A stretch of 38,893 nucleotides of DNA, taken from NCBI RefSeq assembly GCF_024494725.1, contig NZ_JANHDK010000008.1, positions 1 to 38,893 of the forward strand. The letters run 5' to 3'. Every line of letters begins with the position of its first letter. Positions within the stretch are counted from its first letter, which is position 1. This DNA comes from Haloplanus ruber (lineage in GTDB: Archaea; Halobacteriota; Halobacteria; Halobacteriales; Haloferacaceae). A program made the position numbers and the translations under genes. Of the stretch, positions 32,460-38,893 are shown in pieces. The notes below the pieces were generated by a model that was not told where the DNA came from, did not search any database, and saw only the letters and a program-made list of their open reading frames with translations.

Positions 32460-35400
32460 GTGAGTCGCTTCGCTGTCGTTGGTTGTTCCAACTGTAGCCA
32501 ACACTGGGTCATCGAGGATGCGGTCAGTAGTGGCGCTGCTAACGCTCGTGAGTGCCCCCGGTGTGGGAGTCAGCATTCAGATGGCCAGTTGCGACGTCGA
32601 ACAAGAGCGGACACATGGGAGAATGCTGTTGAGCAACGGGCGGCGCTTCTCGCGAACACTCGTAACGCTGGCGCTGAGTTCGACGAGGTTGGCCACTACA
32701 CTGATCTTGAAGACGAGTGGGACCGCGACCTCGTCGGCCAACCACTCGGCGTACAGGTGCTTACAGGTGCCTTCACAGACGATCAGCACCTCGACACGGG
32801 AGAGCAAGAGACACCCAACAAAACCGATCAGAGCTCTCGTCAGCTTGGCGATCTCCGCTGTGATGAGGACGCGGGTCTCTGGGTGGTTCAGCAGTACCCG
32901 GCCGTGTCGTCTGGGACAGTACGCCTCGACAAAGAGAGCCGACCGGGTGAACTTTGGCAGCGTCTTGTTTCCGTCCTCGAAGCCGATATTGCGCTCGCCG
33001 TGCGCGAACTTGTCGGTGGTGTCGCTGATGGGGCCGCCTGGCAGACGCTTGAATCGATTATCGACGATCAGCTCGGGACAGTTGACCGAGAGGCGCTTCC
33101 AGACGCAGAGAGCCTCAACGGGTCGATCGTTGCGTCGACGCTGTTGAGCTTGTGTAAAGACGTCGAGTCCGAGCAGCATCAGCAGGCGCTCGAACTGCTC
33201 GAGAGCTTTGGGAGCGCAGAGTTCGGCCCGCTTGGCATCGGGTTCCCTGGTGAGATCGAAGATGTTCGCCGAGTTGTGAAGCCGTTGCTCGCAGCCGCAG
33301 CCCATACGCCGACGCTCACCGTGCGGATCGATGAGTCATTCCGGGAGATCGGCCACGCCGACCAACGCCGGCAGATGGTCCAGCTGCTCAGTTGGCTTGG
33401 CCACGGTGTGGACGTCAGGATCGTGTTTGAGTCGTCTATCTGGATGCGGCGCTTCGCTTGGAGTTACGATCCGGAGATCGATGTCGACGAACTGGATGGG
33501 AACGTCCCGGACGTGGCAGCGTTCGATGTGAGTTCTCAATGCGATACAGGCCAGCGCGCTCACGGAACTGTCGACGACCACGTTGCGGCCGCGTGTGGGG
33601 CGCTTGAGACGGACGGTGAGGTTGTCGCAACCCTTGAGCGTATCGGCGCGGAAGCCGGCCAGACAGCCGGCTACGAGGCGCTCTATGAGGCTGCGCCGTA
33701 CGATGACCCCGACCAGTCTCGGAACAACGTCGCGTACCACCTGCGCCAGCTTCGCGAACACGAACTCGTGACGGATCGTATCGCGACCAGCGACGGGAGC
33801 AAAGTCGCAATTCGCCCGGCTGGAGTGCGTTTCCTCGAAGAAATCGGCCGATCTGGAACGCGACAAAAACCCCTTCAGAATTTTGTGAGTCGGACCGGAA
33901 AATCTGCCGACAATATGGAGTCTAGACCCGCGCACACACGTGAGGGGGGGACCGGCTGGAGCCGCGACCGCCTCCCAGCGCTCCATACCATTCAACCGCT
34001 ACCTCGCTCTACGTATCAGGCCGCCGTCGCGGCGACCCCCGAGAATGGCGTCGCAACTGTCGATGCGGCGGTTTCCGAGTGGGAGGATCGGGCAGCTCCT
34101 CGGCGCTACATGGACTGGGACAATGATCGGCTCGCTGTGGCCGCCGAAGTCGACAATCCGATGCAGTGGGCAGTCTGTACTGCTCGGTCGTTGGGTGACG
34201 AGTTTGTCTGGGACAATCTGCTAACTGATGAGCGACTCGACGAGAATGGTGAGTTCCGCCGACTGCTCCAAGAGGCACCCAATATCCTACAGAACAGTGC
34301 GTGTCTCGGGTGGATTGCTGAAGAAGACGAACTCGTCGACGATGTCGATGGGTTTGGTGACCGCATACAAGCTGTTCTCGAGGAGATTTGCGAGATGACG
34401 CGGGACATGACTCACGGCGAGTACCGCGAGTACAACTCTCGAACGGCGTTTCGGACGAAGATTCTCACTGAGTCACTCGGCGTGATCGGCGTAATGACCC
34501 GGTTACTGGACTTCGCCGGCGTGGACATCCTCCGAATCGGTCGGATGCCCCGGTTCAAGAGCGATTTTGCCGATGAGAAGCTCTCAGCTATCGCGAAGTT
34601 CGTTGGAATCAACTCGGCGATTGCATCGAAATACGGGATGGCGTCGGTGTTTCGGCAACTGTTTGAGAATCGTGACGAGGTCCTCCGGTGGTCACTAGAT
34701 GTCGATGTCAACGCCGCAGAGCCGTTCGGTGAGCTCATCGGCTCGTGGTGTCTGTTTGGTGATTACGGCGACCGCCAGGACGTGTTCGCTGAGAAGCTTC
34801 GATCCAACGTCTCGCCGAGGGACATCCGGGATGACGCCCCCGAGATCGGTGTCCGCGTCCCCGTCCAGACGTCGACGAGTCGGGCCCAGTACCGGGATCT
34901 GCTTGAGGAAGCTCTCGAGGCGAAGAATCTGCTCACAACTCCAGAGGCGGTATCGGTGCTTCACGGACTGTGTCGGTCACCACTCGCAATCGCGAACGGC
35001 GTCGCCCGAGCGCTAGAGCCGGAAGCCGAGACGCGACATATCCGGTCTGTAGAGCTCCGGCGTATCATCGCAGCACTGTCCCCAGAGCAGGTACTCCGAG
35101 ATGCTTCGTCAACGCCGCGAAAGGCCCTTGTGGCACTCGCGGGCGCTGAAGAATTCCTGACGCAGTCTGTACTCGCCGAGAGAGCCGGTGTGTCGGCCCG
35201 CTCGCTTCGTGACCACCTCCCTGACCTCGTTGATGCTGGAATCGTCGCGGAGGTCGACGCTGGCTACCGACTCCAGCTGTCGTTTGCGGAGACGGATCGA
35301 GATGACGGAGAACTGCCTGAGCGGTACCAGGATATCTACCCGCGATGGGTGAGCGATCCGACCGTCAGCAACGACGTCCACGCTGCGGCCGGAGCGTTAC

Positions 35401-35669
35401 GGACAGCCCGGGAGCATCACGGGCCAGACGGACCAATCTCACCAGAGGAAGCCGGGTTCGCTGGCGATGTCTTGCTGGAACTCACAGAGCCGTGGCCGTT
35501 ACTCGATGAGGTGCTGCCAGCGCTGTGGGCAGTGACTACGAGAGCGTGTTATCGAGAGGACGCTGCTGTCGCTGGTGGTGTCCTTGTTGAATGTGAGACT
35601 GAGGTAATGGGGAGACGCCCACGCCAGTTGAGCCTCCAAGAAGCAACTACTGGGGAACTTGTTGGATGA
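32460..35669 (+). CDS. Large DUF5817-type zinc-ribbon and winged-helix plasmid protein
   Basis: The product is 1069 residues. Residues 1-90 form a zinc ribbon (C9, C12, C32, C35) with VVGCSNCSQHWVI and a helical tail, as in DUF5817 proteins of haloarchaea. Residues about 270-355 look like an alpha/beta domain (TLTVRIDESF, VDVRIVFES). A winged-helix unit lies at about 395-470 (NNVAYHLRQLREHELV) and another at about 895-945 (LAERAGVSARSLRDHLPDLVDAGIV). No ATPase motif is seen. Such large multi-HTH proteins are carried by many haloarchaeal plasmids, with unknown function; a DNA-binding role in maintenance or regulation is the natural guess. It has a GTG start with a good Shine-Dalgarno and a structured leader. 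Confidence 0.75.
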   Translation: MSRFAVVGCSNCSQHWVIEDAVSSGAANARECPRCGSQHSDGQLRRRTRADTWENAVEQRAALLANTRNAGAEFDEVGHYTDLEDEWDRDLVGQPLGVQVLTGAFTDDQHLDTGEQETPNKTDQSSRQLGDLRCDEDAGLWVVQQYPAVSSGTVRLDKESRPGELWQRLVSVLEADIALAVRELVGGVADGAAWQTLESIIDDQLGTVDREALPDAESLNGSIVASTLLSLCKDVESEQHQQALELLESFGSAEFGPLGIGFPGEIEDVRRVVKPLLAAAAHTPTLTVRIDESFREIGHADQRRQMVQLLSWLGHGVDVRIVFESSIWMRRFAWSYDPEIDVDELDGNVPDVAAFDVSSQCDTGQRAHGTVDDHVAAACGALETDGEVVATLERIGAEAGQTAGYEALYEAAPYDDPDQSRNNVAYHLRQLREHELVTDRIATSDGSKVAIRPAGVRFLEEIGRSGTRQKPLQNFVSRTGKSADNMESRPAHTREGGTGWSRDRLPALHTIQPLPRSTYQAAVAATPENGVATVDAAVSEWEDRAAPRRYMDWDNDRLAVAAEVDNPMQWAVCTARSLGDEFVWDNLLTDERLDENGEFRRLLQEAPNILQNSACLGWIAEEDELVDDVDGFGDRIQAVLEEICEMTRDMTHGEYREYNSRTAFRTKILTESLGVIGVMTRLLDFAGVDILRIGRMPRFKSDFADEKLSAIAKFVGINSAIASKYGMASVFRQLFENRDEVLRWSLDVDVNAAEPFGELIGSWCLFGDYGDRQDVFAEKLRSNVSPRDIRDDAPEIGVRVPVQTSTSRAQYRDLLEEALEAKNLLTTPEAVSVLHGLCRSPLAIANGVARALEPEAETRHIRSVELRRIIAALSPEQVLRDASSTPRKALVALAGAEEFLTQSVLAERAGVSARSLRDHLPDLVDAGIVAEVDAGYRLQLSFAETDRDDGELPERYQDIYPRWVSDPTVSNDVHAAAGALRTAREHHGPDGPISPEEAGFAGDVLLELTEPWPLLDEVLPALWAVTTRACYREDAAVAGGVLVECETEVMGRRPRQLSLQEATTGELVG

Positions 35670-35952
35670 GTTCTAGAGGAATGAAGATGTCTGTCACCGG
35701 TGATTCGTAGGGACTTGGTACACTGGTATCGCCATCATATTTTTTGACGATACCATTGGGCCACTCATGCTGTTCCTAGGATGCCGTAGAAGAGTTGCCA
35801 CGACATTTATTTCGTGAATTTACAGCCGGATCAGCCGATAGAACGCGCTTGCGAACTGATCGCTGTGGTTGCCACCAGTTTCAGATAGCGTCTTGTATTG
35901 TTAACGCGGCGCGCCAGAAGATTTTCACCGACTGAGAGGAGGACATACGGCT
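35670..35952. other. Intergenic region with a hairpin
   Basis: GGTATCG (35725-35731) pairs with CGATACC (35748-35754) around a T-rich loop, a possible terminator for the preceding gene. CCGTAGAAGAGTTGCCAC near 35782 resembles the ISH8-type end motif. GGAGG near 35938 is the Shine-Dalgarno of the next gene. Confidence 0.4.
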
Positions 35953-36711
35953 GTGAATATTCCGTCCTTCATTGAGGAATCGAATCGCCCGACCGCCCGC
36001 AGTCTGATTCGGGTCGTCGTGGCGCTAGCCCTCATCGGTCTCATCTTCTCTTACCCAGGAGCTATCTCATCGCCGTACAGCGATACGGGACTTGACGGAT
36101 ACTACGACAATCAGATAGTCGAACGAGCTGACGATATTGAATCGATTGAACACTCTGCGGTTACGGACGAGACGAGTGTCTACCAATATAATGAACTGTC
36201 TCCCGTTGCCAAAGAGGTGTTCGACAGGACACGGTCTGCTGCGGACGACTCATTTACGATAGTTCTTTGCCATGAGTGGACACTTACCTGCGATGAGTAC
36301 TACGAGTCCGATGTCCCCGGTGAATTTCAGTACGGTGCCGTGGGGCACAACGTCGATGAAAGCGAATTATATACTGTGATCGAAGACGAGGGAGAAGCAT
36401 ATGTTTTTCAAACGGGGGCTCTGGGGCACGGAGACGGGTGGGATCTGTCAGACCTCCCCTTGGTGATCAGTAGTTCTTTGATGGTGTTATTGGTCTCAGG
36501 TGTCCTCGTACACAATACGATTAGACCCCCAGAACAGAGCGGTAACGGCTTCGCTGCTTGGGATATCGGCGCTGCCTTTCTGATCGGGACCTTCGCTCTC
36601 GCCGTTCCCTATCTCCATATGTGGGACATCTTCTCCGTGCACTGGTCCCGTCAGTTGATAACGGGGACCGTCGCTCTCGGTGTTCCGGTTTACTATCTCC
36701 AACTCAGGTAG
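35953..36711 (+). CDS. Haloarchaeal integral membrane protein with an extracellular domain
   Basis: The product is 252 residues from GTG 35953. One membrane helix lies at about 19-40, an acidic soluble domain at about 45-165 (with a Cys pair near LCHEWTLTCDEY that could form a disulfide), and three more helices at about 168-188, 202-222 and 233-250. A GGAGG Shine-Dalgarno precedes the start. The family is unnamed as far as I can tell; similar proteins occur widely in haloarchaea. Confidence 0.65.
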   Translation: MNIPSFIEESNRPTARSLIRVVVALALIGLIFSYPGAISSPYSDTGLDGYYDNQIVERADDIESIEHSAVTDETSVYQYNELSPVAKEVFDRTRSAADDSFTIVLCHEWTLTCDEYYESDVPGEFQYGAVGHNVDESELYTVIEDEGEAYVFQTGALGHGDGWDLSDLPLVISSSLMVLLVSGVLVHNTIRPPEQSGNGFAAWDIGAAFLIGTFALAVPYLHMWDIFSVHWSRQLITGTVALGVPVYYLQLR

Positions 36712-36900
36712 TCGATGTCTCGCTGATCTCTCCGTCACGGGGCACCTTCCACCTGTACTGACCGATCTGGCCTGCTAACTTTTCGAGGAGTTTCTATTCG
36801 GGATCTGCGTGTTCTCTTCAGCATACGCTAAATTACCACCTCAGAGCAGCGCAAAACGCGAGATTTAGATACGTTGACTAGCTACAAGTCGTGATACCTG

Positions 36901-37332
36901 ATGATCGAGATTTCTGATTCGCTTCGTTCTGTGTTTAGTGCTCAAATCGAAGAACGTGACGGGTCATATATCGTGGATGTCCCCGCGAATGAAATCGAAC
37001 ACGACGCGCTTGCTGCCGACGAAACGTATCGCGTCGCGATCTTGAAATCAGAATCCTCGACAAGCAAGAAGACTCAGGAAGAGCAACCCCAATCGGCTGC
37101 GCAAGAACCAACTCCGATGTCGGACGGTCCTCCCGTAGACGAAGGTGAAGTCCGCGACGTGACGATCGAGACGACTGGTGATCAAGGTGACGGCATTGCG
37201 AAGGTTGAACGCGGCTACGTCGTGATCGTCCCCGGCGGACAACCAGGTGATGAGCCGTCGGTCGAAATCGAGCAAGTCAAAGAGAACGTCGCGTTTGCCA
37301 GCATCGTCGAACCCGACTCACGGGCTCTGTAA
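36901..37332 (+). CDS. TRAM-domain protein
   Basis: The product is 143 residues. The C-terminal 65 residues (VDEGEVRDVTIETTGDQGDGIAKVERGYVVIVPG and onwards) are a TRAM domain, an OB-type RNA-binding fold common in haloarchaeal small proteins that act as RNA chaperones. The N-terminal 60 residues form a separate small beta-rich domain, joined by a Gln/Pro-rich linker. Haloarchaeal TRAM proteins are often the domain alone, so the extra N-terminal domain is notable. A TTTAGATA box near 36865 suits a short-leader mRNA. Confidence 0.82.
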   Translation: MIEISDSLRSVFSAQIEERDGSYIVDVPANEIEHDALAADETYRVAILKSESSTSKKTQEEQPQSAAQEPTPMSDGPPVDEGEVRDVTIETTGDQGDGIAKVERGYVVIVPGGQPGDEPSVEIEQVKENVAFASIVEPDSRAL

Positions 37333-37397
37333 CGTCGTTTTACTGGCAACTGTCTATTTGACTGGAATCGTTGGAACCCCGACTATCCTGATCCACC

Positions 37398-37745
37398 CTA
37401 CTCGCTTCCCGGCTTCCCGATGTACTCCGATTTCATCGTCCCATTTTCACGATAGTAGCGATAGAGATACGGACCGTGCATATCCGCAGGATCCCCACTT
37501 GCGCATTTACAGCTGTCGTCGCCACAGGTGACTTTCTCTTTGACGACGGTCCCGCTTCCTGCGCCATCGGGATCGTCGACGGGCTCGGCAGCCTCGGGAA
37601 GCTCGTCAGTGTCGACCGACTGGTCGCGATATTCGATGAGCGTCTCAATATAGTTCTGTACCTCCTGGAGTGTCTCCGTATCCTGTTTGGGGAGCCCCTC
37701 CGCGAGATACTTCGGGAGCGAGGTAGGTGGTGACGGCTGCTCCAT
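37398..37745 (-). CDS. DUF6788-type zinc-binding small protein
   Basis: The product is 115 residues. The C-terminal part has CGDDSCKCASG (about 76-86) followed by HGPYLYRYYRENG, the pattern of DUF6788-type proteins, where clustered Cys residues probably bind a metal. The N-terminal half is helical (LQEVQNYIETLIEYRD). Its ATG lies two bases after the right boundary (on its own strand) of the CCTTATGTAAC palindrome, so expression is probably controlled there. It is convergent with the TRAM gene. Confidence 0.7.
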   Translation of the reverse strand: MEQPSPPTSLPKYLAEGLPKQDTETLQEVQNYIETLIEYRDQSVDTDELPEAAEPVDDPDGAGSGTVVKEKVTCGDDSCKCASGDPADMHGPYLYRYYRENGTMKSEYIGKPGSE

Positions 37746-37746
37746 A

Positions 37747-37794
37747 CCTTATGTAACAACCGGTGCCATGTTAGCGTTCGGATGCTACATAAGG
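37747..37794. repeat. Palindrome CCTTATGTAAC-N26-GCTACATAAGG (copy 2)
   Basis: The arms are at 37747-37757 and 37784-37794, with one mismatch, related to copy 1 at 21653-21702. It lies directly over the promoter region of the DUF6788-type gene and is therefore a candidate operator. Confidence 0.6.
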
Positions 37795-37832
37795 AATTGA
37801 ACCTTCTCTACCAACCGTGACCACCTCAGCAA

Positions 37833-37988
37833 TTACTCAAGATCGTAGGCAGCAATTTCGTGAGAGCCACACCGTGGACATTCATCGACGTCCTGCTCCA
37901 CACTGTACCCACAGTGACGGCACTCGTGGTGCGTTGTCGATGACGGCTCGAGCCTGACGATCTGCTGGATGAACTGTTTACTAATCAT
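37833..37988 (-). CDS. 51-residue zinc-ribbon micro-protein
   Basis: The start at 37988 (MISKQFIQQIVRL) is preferred over a longer frame. It has C-x2-C pairs CRHCG and CPRCG (about 23-26 and 36-39), a rubredoxin-like zinc ribbon of the kind common in haloarchaeal CPxCG micro-proteins. Its ATG overlaps the end of the preceding zinc gene (ATGATTAG), so they are translationally linked. The function is unknown. Confidence 0.68.
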   Translation of the reverse strand: MISKQFIQQIVRLEPSSTTHHECRHCGYSVEQDVDECPRCGSHEIAAYDLE

Positions 37989-38145
37989 CGGTGGGGTCGA
38001 CGATCTCGCCACAGCCGGGACATTCAGCCCACAGGCCTGGGGTACCGGTGGCTGTTTCATACCGGATGATCGCATGTCGTCCAGTGACTGTCTCGCCGCA
38101 GAACGAGCAGGCGCCACGGACTATCTCTGAACTATTAGGAGCCAT
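37981..38145 (-). CDS. 54-residue zinc-binding micro-protein (DUF7837-like)
   Basis: The product is 54 residues from ATG 38145. It has CSFCG (about 13-17) and CPGCG (about 43-47), with RYETATGTPGLWAECPGCGEIV in between, like small haloarchaeal two-Cys-pair proteins. A CTAAAAAAG box lies about 25 bp before this ATG, supporting the short leaderless start over the upstream in-frame ATGs. It forms an operon with the 51-residue zinc protein. Confidence 0.68.
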   Translation of the reverse strand: MAPNSSEIVRGACSFCGETVTGRHAIIRYETATGTPGLWAECPGCGEIVDPTDD

Positions 38146-38416
38146 CCTCACGAGTTCACGGGGCTTTTTTAGGGGAGAGGGAGCGTGTGACATCGTTTTA
38201 GAGCGGACCCAGTTGTTGAGACTGGCCTCACTCTGCTCCCTCACATCAACTTATGTGCTCTGTGACTTATATCCCGGGCGAGCGGAGTGGAAGTACTGTT
38301 CGAGGACAGCAGCGTGACTGTGGATCGTGCGTACTGTTCGCGCAGTTACAGTGACAATCCAAGATCGCCGAGAGTGGTGAGCCGTATCTTGTAGGCGAGA
38401 TCGATACTTCGAACTA
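38146..38416. other. Intergenic region, no gene seen
   Basis: The only clear element is the promoter of the zinc micro-protein operon at about 38170. No coding region is convincing. Confidence 0.35.
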
Positions 38417-38524
38417 CTACTCTGGGTAGTGGTCTTCGACTTCTGTGACAAGGGCTTCTGCTCGTGCTTCTACGGTCGGAGAACTCTTCTTATTGGATAT
38501 CTTTGTCTGCTCAGAGGATGTCAT
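38417..38524 (-). CDS. Possible 35-residue protein, cut by the ISH8-type element
   Basis: The peptide begins MTSSEQTKISNKK and ends ALVTEVEDHYPE, with sensible amphipathic composition. Its ATG lies in the first bases of the ISH8-type terminal repeat, so it may be the tail of a gene disrupted by that element. Confidence 0.25.
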   Translation of the reverse strand: MTSSEQTKISNKKSSPTVEARAEALVTEVEDHYPE

Positions 38525-38775
38525 AGAACAGTTCTCATACCAGAGAGCAGGGTGAACGCTGAGGTGGTATGAGCCCAGCGACCCTGCAAGAGAATCCTAC
38601 GGTAGAGACGTTCTTCAATGTCGTGGAAACTGAGACACTAGCGCTGTTTGAGCATCTCTCCTTCGAGTTTCTCGAAGAGTTCGACGTGTTCGCCCCGGCG
38701 CAGACGGGGCGAACACGAGTTCACAAACCACCCGAAATGATGCGTGGGTTTCTGCACTGCTACTACAAGAGCCTG
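38519..38775. mobile_element. Truncated ISH8-family (IS4 group) insertion sequence
   Basis: It begins with the terminal motif TGTCATAGAACAGTTC at 38519 and contains only the first 68 codons or so of the transposase. At 38776 a second, similar terminal motif in the same direction starts another element, so this copy has lost everything downstream. Confidence 0.6.
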
Positions 38776-38781
38776 TCATAG
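38569..38781 (+). pseudogene. ISH8-family transposase, N-terminal fragment
   Basis: The frame encodes SPATLQENPTVETFFNVVETETLALFEHLSF and ends HCYYKSLS. ISH8-type transposases normally continue HCYYKDIYGIRPV for another 330 or so residues. The reading changes at about 38772, exactly where the next terminal repeat begins. It is inactive. Confidence 0.85.
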
Positions 38782-38893
38782 AAGAGTTCACATGGATCGC
38801 TGAATCAGCTTAGACAAGTTCAAATCGTCGTACACTTGGTGCACGCTGTTTTCAGCTTGTGTTAGCTATGGCGAAAGAGAAGTTCGGCGTCGC
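38776..38893. mobile_element. Left half of an ISH8-like inverted-repeat element (candidate)
   Basis: It starts TGTCATAGAAGAGTTCACAT and contains a GTGCAC motif near 38840-38847. Its partner end is at positions 102-121 of this window. If the molecule is circular, the halves join into an element of about 240 bp without a transposase. Confidence 0.45.

Noticed and set aside
32577-33995. Minus-strand ORFs of 219 and 242 codons opposite the DUF5817-type gene
   Set aside because: The plus-strand frame carries clear domain motifs throughout; the reverse frames have unnatural composition and no motif.

Overview
The window is haloarchaeal. Proteins are very acidic, promoters are TATA boxes about 25-30 bp ahead of leaderless start codons, the transposases are of haloarchaeal types (ISH3, ISH8, IS5, IS1595), and the replication initiator is an Orc1/Cdc6 protein. 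It has the content of an accessory replicon: one ParA partition cassette, one Orc1/Cdc6 gene beside an origin with four origin-recognition-box-like repeats, and no rRNA, tRNA or central-metabolism genes. The two ends of the window look like the two halves of one ISH8-like inverted-repeat element, so the 38.9 kb may be a complete circular plasmid opened inside that element. This is inferred, not proven.

Layout. 1-0.7 kb: IS1595-type transposase remnant. 1.0-3.0 kb: a small conserved gene and the parA/partner operon. 3.0-3.43 kb: a non-coding block full of perfect hairpins, two with GNRA loops, ending in T-tracts, which is a strong candidate for an undescribed structured RNA. 3.78-6.28 kb: two related terminal-repeat elements, each carrying one tiny membrane-protein gene, bracketing two lipoprotein genes. 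6.3-7.9 kb: divergent serine recombinase and GIY-YIG-like protein. 8.0-15.4 kb: a two-gene restriction/defence-like operon (Eco57I-like methyltransferase, then a phospholipase D-SNF2 helicase). 15.5-16.5 kb: frameshifted IS5 element. 16.7-20 kb: a cargo cluster with one recognised HEPN-type protein (TIGR02391 family), one candidate HEPN protein and a DUF4238 protein. 20-21.2 kb: ISH3-family transposase. 22.1-25.5 kb: a helical-repeat protein divergent from an EVE-like/Mrr nuclease. 26.1-29.6 kb: Orc1/Cdc6, origin and two origin-linked genes. 29.9-31.5 kb: two-gene operon whose start region carries a 35-bp tandem duplication. 31.5-32.5 kb: pseudogene debris and a second hairpin-rich RNA-like leader. 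32.5-35.7 kb: a 1069-residue DUF5817-type protein. 36-38.1 kb: membrane protein, TRAM protein, DUF6788-type protein and two tiny zinc proteins. 38.5 kb to the end: ISH8 remnant.

How the parts fit. Orc1/Cdc6 with its repeats and ParA with its partner explain replication and segregation. The methyltransferase/helicase pair, the Mrr-like nuclease, the HEPN proteins and the GIY-YIG protein make the rest largely a defence-type cargo, repeatedly rearranged by insertion sequences. Three sets of repeated palindromes (TTAACCAACA, CCTTATGTAAC and CCGCCTGTGGCGG) and two hairpin-rich RNA-like segments are not explained by the gene content and are the most novel signals here.
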